64,000 nucleotides of DNA from Polytrichum commune (Eukaryota; Streptophyta; Polytrichopsida; Polytrichales; Polytrichaceae), in NCBI GenBank assembly GCA_950295325.1, contig OX485804.1, positions 53,690,001 through 53,754,000 of the forward strand. The letters run 5' to 3'. Under the pieces are notes generated by a model that worked only from the letters and a program-made list of their open reading frames with translations, had not been told where the DNA came from and searched no databases. Below, piece by piece: positions 48,301 through 58,500 of the stretch (position 1 is the first letter of the stretch; each line of letters starts with the position of its first letter). Position numbers and translations under genes: made by a program.

Positions 48301-51300
48301 GTTTTTGCTGTCATTCATTCCTCACAGCGCTTAAGCAATCTCCTATTAAGGTAAGCAGACCTTGTTCCGTTACGCCTATATTTGAGTGTTCTGTTGGATC
48401 AAAGAGTGGAAGCCAAAAATACACGTGTCTCCAAGAGATTGGACTACGTGCTCAAAATGTGTTAACCATTATAGACTCAATAGTCAACTTGATTGGAGGG
48501 GACCTATATGATCATCGAATGAGAATTGAATCTTCACTTTAATAATGGATAAGATATTTGTATGAGCTCCAAAATTTATGAGAAAAATGGCTATGGATGC
48601 AATTTGGATTTTGCAAATGATCTTGCACTAATCTCGTGGTTCATATTCCATGTGAAGTGGGTAGAGATCTGAATGTGTCCATTTAAGACCTGCTTACCTT
48701 AATTCTTGTGAGTTTGTGGTCAAATGCAATATCTAATTCCTTTGAACTGAAATGTAGAATTGTGCATTAAATGCTTCTGGTTTTTTATGCAGGTGCTTCA
48801 TATACAGCAAGTCCTCAAGATGCAGGGGTAGGGGAAAGTTGGTGGGCAGGAGTTGTATTCAGTCAAAGGCAACCTACTCTGGTATGTGGTACTCTGAGCT
48901 CTTTAAGAACTCAATTAAATATTTTAACTAGATGGCACATTTTGTCAGGAGTAGGTCCCCTATGGTTCTCCAATTGTTGTTTTGCATACAATGTGAATAA
49001 TATTTTTTCCACTTGTGGTGCATGCTCAGAGGTGGTAATTGAATTTGGACAAAGAGCAATCTATTTTGGTTTCGAGGGCCAAACTCATGTTAGCACCTCT
49101 TGGCATGCCAAAATGAGTTTGACCCTCAATGAACCAATATAAAATGTTCTTTGTTCAAACCTCCACACTGCTACCTCTAAGCATACGCCAAAAGTTTACC
49201 AAACATGGAAGGTGCTGTATGTAAAACAACCAACTTCCGCCCAAAAGTGATGTTTAGTTAGAGGATAGGTCTATTATGTATTGTCTGAACTGGCACACAT
49301 TCTCCAATTCATTTTTGAAGAGGAAGGGTAAACTAGGACAAAATCACTTAGATTCTGTTGGAGTTGGTCAATGTCAAGTGGCACTAGTCATTTTGTTGCA
49401 TTATGGGTGGTGTAGGGGGCTTAATCAAAGAGAAATTTGGGTACATTTTTAAGCAGGCCGCAGTTGCTCGCGGAATGGCTAAAGCGGTGGACCTTTATGA
49501 CAAAGACATCTTTGTACGCACACTTCGCACGTAAGTGTGGTAAGCTTATGGTGTTCCTATTTGTTTCCTGGTCCTCAGGATTTTAGGCCTCTAGTTGATA
49601 TTTCAATCTCAGTGTTTACTTAGATATGGGGTATCATGTTGAAACCTTACTTTGGGTATTAGAGTTAATTGTAACGTCACCAAAAGTGGGGATTAAAACC
49701 CCAATTTCGAAGGAATCTCCCATGTTTGCTGCTTTCAACACTTGTGTCAGTGACGTAATGAAGACAGTGGGAGCAAACTCATTCTGGTTCTACTCCAAGG
49801 ATAGTTTTTTTTGTGAAATTTTTGAACTCTTTTCTTGAGTTTGATTCTATTTGGAGTGAAAACAAGTGGTGAGAGGAGCAAGAAGTACTTAGATAAGACG
49901 TGCATATAGGTTGCGAAGAAAATGAAAAGATTCTTAGTCTTATCAAGATGAAACACAAATAAGCCCTTGAAGACTTTTTGGTTACACTCAAACAAGGGAG
50001 TGTTAGGGGATTTTGGCCCCAATTCAATCCCGGACTCTATGCATAACTTTATTGATGTTGTCACATTATCATTCAATGCCAAAAGATCCAGAGGTTTCTA
50101 TTAGGAGATAAAGTCTTCTACACTCTCATGGCTTTCAGAGAATTTGCAAGTGCATAGATTTTCTCATGTGCAATTTCTTCGGCGTTTATGGAAACACATA
50201 CATGGGTGGACTTGGGAAAAAATGCAACTTTGATTGTCTGCTTTTGTAATTTGCTTGGATGATGGGGCATAGATTGCAGCATCCGACTTCCTTAACTTTC
50301 TTGCAAGGACCTATGTTTGACAATGGTGCAATGCTGGCAGTTACTGAGGGGAACCAGGTATATTTCACAAAGTTTCCAGAACATGTTTTTGATAATATTG
50401 CTTGATCACACCATTGTGGAATTTAAATTCTTTTATCCTAGATGATGTGAGTGCCACTTCTACCACAACTACTTCTGTGGTGGCTTGTGTAGATCATCTT
50501 TCACCTTATTTCATTTCCAATAGGTAGGGTTCATGGTTTGTGTTCATCTCAGGTTTTGTATTTGATCACTTTATTCTGGCAGTTGAGTATTTGGGACATA
50601 AGGCAAGGTGAGCGAGGTGGGTGTGTGAAACGAATGTTGGGTGCTTTTTCTGGAGATCCTTTGTACGCTGTTACGAGCTCAACAGAAGGGCTCATAGGCA
50701 TTGGCGGTGCAGAGCGTGTTGTCATGGTTCTCGATCCCCTGAAGTGAGTGTTTATATATTTTATATATGGGGGTTTGCAACTCTAATTAGTACACTATTT
50801 TATGGCAAGGATAAAATAAAAACATAATCATATGTGACATTGAGGATCAAAATACTAAGTATGTGTTGGCATCCAGGACACTCAGGCTATGTATTTGAAC
50901 CTAAATCTTCAATTACATTAAGGTGTTCAATTGATTAAGAAAAGAAAGCGTCTTTGAAAAATAAGTTAATTTTATATGAGGTCACCTTTTTGACAGAATT
51001 AGCTACAAAACGAAGTATGTAGCTTAAACACATGTGCTTTTTGTGCATGGCAACGCCAAGATTGGGCCTCTGAGAAGCTTACTTCACGAGTGTTACCATA
51101 ATCCTATTCTAGAAGTTAGCATTGAGCCACAGCCAGTTTCAACAGATCTCATACCATTGTGGCATCTCCGGATTGGCGGAGTAGCAGAGGGGTTATGGCA
51201 TGTAACCAGAGAGTCCCTTCTACCCCTCCAAACCTATCAGCAAACCTAATGAGGACTTATGGGACCAGAATTGGTAGAACTGGCGGGGTCCAAATGAATG

Positions 51301-53606
51301 GTGGAGATCTGATTGGCCCCGAGAGATTAACAGCTGCATATCTGGACAAAACCTGTTATGGCGAGGAACATTCAGTGGACACTGGCTACAGCCAGTAGCC
51401 ATGATGGCCTGGCTACCAACCATAATCGGGCATAGCATTTTCAATAGCTTGAGTGGTTGGGACTCATCTCCACTGGCCATGCTAGTATTACCTGCTACGG
51501 TCCACCCAATCTGTTGTGGGGCTCATTGGGCCAACTGGTTATCTTAAACGTTGTGGGTACCAAAAGCGTGGCGTAAATCCAAGGTCCTCAACCCGAATCT
51601 CCTGGGAACTTAGAGGTACTTAGAAGCCACCTAAGGCCGGAACAGTGCGAGGATGGGTGACCTTCCAAACACTTGATTTTCAGTGCCCCCTACCACCTAT
51701 GGTCCACGCAATCATAGTGGGTGTATCTGGGTGAAATGGATATATTCAACCAACCATGTGGAAACCTAGGGGCTCTCCTTAGGGAGATCGGTGCAAGCCG
51801 CATAGTCCGTGCTTGTTCAAGGTGCTCGTCTTTGAAAGGAGGCAGTAGTTTTGGGGGGCTCTCTTATTCTCGCGTTGCCCATTTTAGGATTACTTATAGA
51901 CTTCAACCAACTGAACACCATAAATCATGCCGGTGGCAACACTGAGAGTCATCTTTCAGTCTTTTCTTTCTACTTGTGGGTACTAAGGGGCTCAGCGAGC
52001 CAAGTAGAGGAGAAATGCAATCAAGTTGCCCCGGTTACAACTGTTAGAAGGAGTCCACCTCTTAATTGAGGCAGGAGCCTGTGGGAAAAAGTTACTCTGT
52101 AATTCATGCTAGTGTTGGCAAACATGGGCGTTGTCTTTTTTTTAATTGTTCAGAAGTGTCCCATTTCTTCAATTCAGTAAAGAAGACACTGTAATTTTTG
52201 ATCTGTATCTTTTGTTTTGAAACATAAGGCTCTTGTTGATACAGGTGGACTCCAAGGTCACGCTGGACTGGATGCCTTAAATATGAGGTGATTTATGCTC
52301 TTACTAGTTGTCACACTCTATGGTTTCTGCATTTAGAGGAAAGTGAGGATACCCACTATTGGTCTTCTGTGAAATTGTAAGTATGTGGATAGCAGAGGAT
52401 TGAGGGTAGACTGATTTCTTTTTGTATTCACATGTTTTCCTCCCTGGAGTGCAGGTCACTGGATTATCTTTTTCCGCTGTTGATCCTAGCCTTATGTATG
52501 TTCACGGATTGGACTACGAGGTAAGAAAGCATATACTATTGTTGACTATTTCTGTGGAGAAATTTGTTTTACAAACTATCTGAACAAAAAACATATCATT
52601 TTTGAATGAAACTTGGCAATTCAAATGACATTTGCTAAGTTGTATTGCCTTTATTCCGATTCTATGAGCAGATGCACCAGGTAACAAGTGATCCTGGAGG
52701 TATCTTTATGCACTTGATGTATGGAATACATAACCGTTTTGATCCTTGTGCAGGTTATTTGCGGACCTTGGAACAGAGAAAAGACCGGGGGAAGCAATGA
52801 GCCAGCTTTTTCATTTCGAGGAGACTCAAGGTGGCTTGGCTTTAGCAAAGTAAGTGCCACCACTTTTCCATCTTTTCTCTGGCATGCAACTCCTTAGAAA
52901 TGACACGATTTATATTTTGAGGTGAAAAATTGGATTCAATCTCATACACATACATAAATGTTGTCATCTATGTGTGCTGGGATGATGTGTTTCTTTTGTT
53001 TGTGGGAGTGTACCAACTTGTTATTGCCATCCGTGATGGAGGTGAAATTATGTTGTGTTGTCATTTATAAGGTAAGCAGGCCTATTTCGGTTACTTATGT
53101 TAATCAGACACCGTATGTAAGTGGTGTGTGGTTAGGTGTAAATCTTAGTATGGACACTAGAAGAGGCATCATGTGTTTAAAATACATTGAACTACGTACT
53201 TAAAACTTGTTAATCATACCAGGCTCAATAGTCAACATAATTGGGGGGACCTATACGATCATGTAATAAGAAAGAGAGTCTTCACTCTGGTAATGAATGA
53301 GATATTCATCTGAAAATCATGAGGAATATAGCTATGGCCACTAATCATCTTGCACTAATCGCATGTTTCATATCCTACGAGAAGTGGGTGCAGAGCTAAA
53401 AGTGTCCGTTTTAGGCTGGCCTAGGCATCAAATTTGTAGACAATCCTCTTTTTTTGCAATGTGTCAATTTAATATCTAATTCCATCATCCTCATGGTATT
53501 GTTGGTGCATGAGCAGAGCTATAATTCAGATATATTAGCAGGCTGGAGTGAAGCTGGGACCATATATGCGGGTCATGTTGTTGAAGGTGAAAACGGGGTG
53601 TTGTAA
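45317..53606 (+). CDS. WD40-repeat-like protein, 13 exons, 362 aa
   Basis: Exons: 45317-45415, 46377-46442, 47201-47266, 47551-47626, 48165-48242, 48793-48881, 49457-49530, 50273-50357, 50583-50743, 52245-52287, 52455-52520, 52754-52849, 53517-53606 (TAA). All introns are GT-AG, all phases agree, and the total is 1,089 nt. The protein begins MVRVQSLQRAPFPQHLLQHP, which agrees with what I recall of the N-terminus of a plant transducin/WD40-like family, as do ENGAGCNIYIASG (36-48), CPHRAEIQ, LGSVDGHG, LSIWDIRQ (212-219), GGAERVVMVLDP and FSFRGDSRWLGFSK near the C-terminus. Blades are degenerate, with one clear WD dipeptide (WDIR). WD40 propellers are binding scaffolds; this one's partners are unknown. 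It has no signal peptide or membrane segment. The start was chosen because it matches the family; the frame is also open upstream to 45113 but without a better ATG. Introns carry MITEs and other repeats. Confidence 0.92.
45505..45885. mobile_element. Family B MITE in WD40 intron 1
   Basis: Ends ATCGGTGTTGGACTGGTAT and ATACCGGTCCAACATTGAT are inverted repeats, 381 bp overall. The interior is related to 30061-30600 (GGTATC/GATACC-rich). It lies wholly inside intron 1. Confidence 0.7.
47775..47975. repeat. Single diverged 157-bp-type unit in WD40 intron 4
   Basis: Shares GATTTTGGGCAAAATCGGT-like, TATTCTTTAGATTCCT and AAAATGATCGG blocks with the 22.4-23.2 kb array. It is followed by CTCAACC..TCCATCTGT..CTAGCGGTCAG, which also follows the array at about 23243-23275. 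Confidence 0.7.
48349..48699. mobile_element. 351-bp MITE in WD40 intron 5
   Basis: Inverted ends AGGTAAGCAG and CTGCTTACCT, flanked by TA (48347-48348 and 48700-48701). Its interior aligns with the 353-bp tandem units at 23.4-25.2 kb and with the element in intron 12 (53070-53422). TA target duplication suggests the mariner type. Confidence 0.75.
48942..49258. repeat. Dispersed repeat C in WD40 intron 6
   Basis: Shares CTTGTGGTGCATGCT, CTCTTGGCATGCCAAAATGA and CAAACCTCCACACT-like blocks, in order, with 56660-56990 and 57990-58315 in the neighbouring gene. No terminal repeats or coding content seen. Confidence 0.75.
51140..52075. repeat. SINE-like composite in WD40 intron 9
   Basis: Much more GC-rich than the rest of the intron. 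It contains a 5S-rRNA-like block GAGGATGGGTGACCTTCC at about 51650-51667 (compare the conserved AGGATGGGTGACC of 5S genes) and a segment near 51800-51860 (CTTTGAAAGGAGGCAGTAG) resembling the 3' body of the SINE at 40591-40966. It probably holds one or more RNA polymerase III-derived SINEs. I could not fix boundaries or target duplications. Confidence 0.4.
53070..53422. mobile_element. 353-bp MITE relative in WD40 intron 12
   Basis: Left end AGGTAAGCAGGCCTATTTCG preceded by TA (53068-53069). The right end (GGCTGGCCTA) is eroded. Internal sequence follows the element in intron 5 closely. Confidence 0.65.
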
Positions 53607-53875
53607 TGGTAGGTTAAACTAGTTCAATCCTGGTTTTCAATCGAAGTTTTCATGCTACATTCTGGGGCTGCAAAAATTTGCCAAGGTTGCAATGGTTTTT
53701 TCAAGTCCTGTAAACATCAGTGGAATTAGTGGACGTCCCCATATGTTATTGGAGCTTAAGGCATCCTTTCCTTTCAGTTTATTCCTTTTCAAGTACTTCA
53801 ACATTCCTGTGAATGTCAGGTTAACATTGCAACGTACATGATTGTTATCACAATTACATGTTTTCACAATTGAAG

Positions 53876-54437
53876 GGATTGATCTGTCACTCTTCCATCA
53901 AATGCAAATCTTCTATCAAAATGGTTTTGAAGGTACATGTTACTTTTCAGTGGACTGATATAAAATTATCTCTGCGGACTTTGTATTTGTTCTTTGAGCT
54001 CTGAGAAAGCATGCATGCTTTTTCAGCTGTTGATATGCTCTTGCCTCCTACACCAAACTACAGCTAATCATTTCAAGTATGTATGACAGTAAAATAAATA
54101 CTCTGCATTCTACCTACATGAGTGCAATACACAAGAAAATCATCTGAGGACCTGTCGAGCATCTTTTGAATGTTTCACCTGACAACAAAATTGTTGGCAT
54201 TAAGAAGAAGTTACAATTATCGACACCTAGAAAACAGTAAATTGTTATTATGCAGACGGCTATTTGTAAATAAATTTTCTCTGGAGTCAAGCTTTGCATT
54301 ACTATAACGGCTTTTATGGGCTTTCAGAGTACCTTCACTATGTAACAGTAACACCAATCTCACATTCTCATGTCATGCGAAGGGCAGGTGCATTACTTGC
54401 CGCAGATCTAATTTATTGGTTGAAGGCTTCAAGGTAA
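53876..54437 (+). other. Two unassigned exon-like stretches
   Basis: 53876-53932 (reading IDLSLFHQMQIFYQNGFE) is preceded by AG and followed by GTACAT. 54328-54437 (reading YLHYVTVTPISHSHVM, then AGALLAADLIYWLKASR and stop TAA) is preceded by CTTTCAG. The two join in phase through a Glu codon. The amino-acid character is coding-like. They lie after the stop of the WD40 gene and before the DUF616 gene, on the same strand. I do not recognise the protein and cannot find upstream exons that join in phase; a candidate at about 53676-53819 ends in the wrong phase. They could be the 3' end of a third gene, alternative exons or a gene remnant. Confidence 0.35.
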
Positions 54438-54639
54438 TCATTGTACCTATAATGATCTTGAATCTTGGTAGAGGGCATCAACAACCAAGTAATCCTGATA
54501 TGAGTGATGTGAGGGAAATGTGGCAGGGCCTCTCTCTTGTCTCTTGTCTGTAAACATCTGTGACCTAACTTGTACTTATAAGTTATAGGCACATAGTTTT
54601 TGTCTGTATTCCTTATGAGTTCCTACAAATTCTACATAG

Positions 54640-55385
54640 ACTCATGACGAGGAGCAAGGCTTTGCCACTGATACTTTGGTATAGTTGTAAACTGCATGTG
54701 ATTCAACTGTGAGCAACAATCTTGATCATCAAGCAACCTTCAGTTCCTGCAAATTTTACATGAACCCATAATGAGGAACAAGGTTTTGTTACAAATTCTG
54801 TCTTTCGAATAGTTGCAAATGCATGTGTTTCATCTGTGATTTGTCATAGAGGCGTCATTCCTGACATGACTTGACAACCAGAGACCACGTCGCGTTCATA
54901 TGTACATCCTTGTCTGTGAGCAACAATCTTGATTATCATAAGTCCTGTAAATTCTACAAGAACCCATAATGAGGAGCATGGTTTTGTCTCCATTCACACT
55001 TGCTTTTGGATAGTTGCACTTACATGTGATTCATCTGTGAGCAACAATCTTGATTATTGAGCAACCTTCACTTCCTGCATATTCTGCATGAACCCATAAT
55101 GAGGGACAAGGTTAAGTCGCGAATCCTTTCTTTCGGATAGTTGCAAATGCATGTGCTTCATTTGTGACTCGTTATAGAGGCATCATCACTGACGTAACGT
55201 GACTAAATGCAACGTAATGTATCCCTGTCTGTGAGCAACAATCTTGATTATCGAAATCCTTCAGGTCCTACAAATTCTACATGAACCCGTGATGAGGAGC
55301 AGGATTTTGTCACCATCAATCTTACTTTCAGATAGATACAAAATGCATGAGATTCATTGTGAGCAAAAATCTTGATTAGCAAGAA
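54640..55385. repeat. Alternating tandem repeat upstream of DUF616 gene
   Basis: GAGCAACAATCTTGAT recurs at about 54711, 54919, 55041, 55227 and 55358 (the last with AAA for CAA), each accompanied by AACCCATAATGAGGA-like and GATAGTTGCAAATGCATGTG-like blocks. Spacing alternates (about 208, 122, 186, 131), so the true period is a long-short pair of about 320 bp. It ends about 125 bp before the DUF616 start codon. Confidence 0.75.
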
Positions 55386-55510
55386 AGCTTAATTCGGTAC
55401 CTCATCATGTTCAGCTACCTGAGCTTTTGCTGCAAGTGACCAAGTTGAAATTATATACCTTACCCAAATTGAAGCCCCGGAGTCCTGTCTGTATATTGGT
55501 GAGTTTGCAC

Positions 55511-58500
55511 ATGGAATTTCTGCACAGGTTTCGAAGGTGGAAGCTTCGATGGGTGGCAATGGCAGGGATGATTGCATGGGCATTTTTGTTACTCACATTG
55601 TCCGTCGTCCTCTTCTGGTCCTGCGAGGCCAGCCGCAAGCATTCTTCAGGTGCGATTTGGTTTAAATTTGGTTCCCGCACTGCAGATGATACTCATACTC
55701 AAAGTATGTGGAAGTAGGTTCAGGTTTAGGTTTCATGAATTGTGGTTTCTGTGTACGTAACAGGTCGATGCAAGAAAGTGCGGAAGGTTTTTTCCATTGT
55801 TCTTGGAGCTCTTGGGTTGTTCACTGGCCCCACTCACCGTAAGTTTTTCCTGTTAACCAAATTCAATCTCAATGATTTGAAGGTAGATACGTAAGGGGTT
55901 CAGGGCTTGGGTTTTATGCTATATCTTAGAGTGTTGTAACATATGTAAGAGAAGGGTCCATGTCCCTTTGTGCAATTTCTGTAGAAATACTTATTGCAGC
56001 GAGAGCATGACATGGGAATTTTAGGGCTACAGAGTGATGGAATTGAAATGTGTGCCTACCTCATGGTATGTGTGGATTTGCAAGGTGAGGACCAAGAAGT
56101 CATAAGTTACCCAATTTCTCAATGACTTGAAGATAGAGGTAAGGCGTTCAGGGTTCAGGGTTTGGGTTGTATGGCACGTCTTAGAGAGTTTGACATGTGA
56201 GAGTGGAAATGGATACTTGCTGCTGTCGAATTCCTGTAGAGAGAATTTTATTTGCAAGTGGGAGCATCATGACATGTGATTTTTAGGGTGACCAACATAG
56301 TGATGGAAAAGAAATGGATGTATTCCTCCTCATGAGACTATGTGGGGAATTGGGAAGGGATTTTAAGGCCAAGAAGTTTAAGTTTCCGATGCCTTGATAC
56401 TTTGGCCCATGTTTTCAACATCCAGAAATACCTGAAGAGATTGCATTCATTTTAAGCATGTGTAAGGATAAAATGTCTAGTTTCAAGAAGCAAATTTTCA
56501 ACCTTCAAGATTCCTTGAGTATTCGGAGCAAGTATTTGGAGCATAGTGAAGTGGAAAGCTCTCAATAGGCGATACCTCTTTCATCTTTGCTTAATCATCT
56601 TGAAACACAAGCCTTCTTCCATCTACCAATAAGAAATTTATTTCAAGAGGAGCAATAGAATTATCCTTCAATTCAATGGGACTTTTTGTCTGAAGTTGGT
56701 CCCTTATGATTTTCCCGATTGGTTGAGGTTTGCAAACAATATCAATAATTCTTTCCTCTTGTGGTGCATGCTTGGAAGTAGTGTTTGAATGTGAACGAAG
56801 AGTAACCTATCTCGGTTTATTGAGGGCCAAACTTATATTTAGCATCTCTTGGCATGCCAAAATGAGTTTGAACCTCAATAAACCAATATAGAATGTTCTT
56901 CATTCAAACCTCGACACTACCTCCAACCATACAGAGAAAATTTATGAAACATGGAAGGTGTGTATGCAAAGCAATGAACTCCCGACCAAAAGTCTGACCA
57001 AAGTCATGTTAGTAACTCTAATGTACCCAATGGAATAATTCTTAGATTATTCCGATTACCTAAGAATTATTCCATCTGCAACGGAACCTAAATAGGCTAC
57101 TCTAGAGTATGTTATGGGTTTGGAAAATGGAGAAGCCTATGCTGACAATATTTGCTGAACTGAATTGATTTTCTGACAGGTTGCCCTATACCTCTTATCG
57201 AAAGTCCTTACATGGTGAAAATTCCAGAGCTAAGAAAAATTGCGGCATCGGCTTCACTGCTAAACTTAACCTATGTAGAAGCTGAAAATGCCAGCAGCAA
57301 GAATTTGAACAACATCTTTGGTGGCCATCAGACCTGGCAACAAAGAGATGACAGTTTCTCCATGGAATCCAGGAAAAAGGTCAATTGGAATTAAATCTAA
57401 ACCATAAATTTTCATATTTACTTGATTACGTTGATCTCTCAAATTGCAAGTATCCAGCGTTTAATGTTGATGAGTCAGTGCTAATTAAGAGAAGCCCTTC
57501 AGGGTTTACTATCTTTTCAGTGCTAACTCATCAACATTTAGCTAGTGATTCATTCAACATTATTTCAACTCATATTTCAACCTTTCAAGTCTTGCAGCTA
57601 TAATTTATAGAATTGGAAGATAAAAATTGCAATCCTATTGACTGGTAGGCGTGGATATAATGTTAATGATGTAGTTTGATGTAATTGAATTAATGTGTAA
57701 TCAGTGTGGGTAAATGAATAGAGGTTTGCGATGGAAGACAACAAATGTGAAAGAGTGATGAACCGCATCCCCATTTGTTTCCTTGCTTTCTTTAAAAAAC
57801 TGCTCCGAGAGAAATGTAAATAAGCTTAAGTGGCCTCAACACCATGGCTTGAAGTGATGACGTCTTTAAGATCTTGTCATGTTGTCACATAAGCACCTTT
57901 CGAATTAACAAAAGAAGACACCCCTTTAAGGAAAACACATGCAAAGGCCTCAGTGGTCTCCTTCGTCCCAAACTTGTAGACAATAGATGTATCGTTTTAG
58001 CTCAATGGGAATTTTGTCGGGAGTTGGTCTTCTATGAATTTCCATCGGTTGTTTTGCATTTAATGTCCATAATTTCTTTCCACTTGTGGTACATCCTTGA
58101 AGGTCGTGTTTGAATTTCAATGAAGGACAACCTATTTCAGTTCATTTTTGCACCTCTTAGACATGCCAAAATGAGCTTGATTCTCAATGAACTGATGTAG
58201 AATGAATGGTCTTTGTTCAAACCTCCACACTACCTTCAAGCATGCACCGAAGCTTACCAAGCATTGAAAGTGTTGTATGCAAAACAATCAACTCCCAACC
58301 AAAAATCCCACCGAGGAAAAGGATAACTAATTTTTTGCCAACACACGTTGAGAGCGAAGATCTTCCTCAACTCGGCACTCTAAGCGACAAGTCTCTAAGA
58401 ATTTGAATCCTCATGTACAAATCATGTCTTTTCTTTGCAGATTCATTGTGGCTTTGTTCATACAGCCGGACCCATCATCGCTCCGAAAGATCGTAAATAC

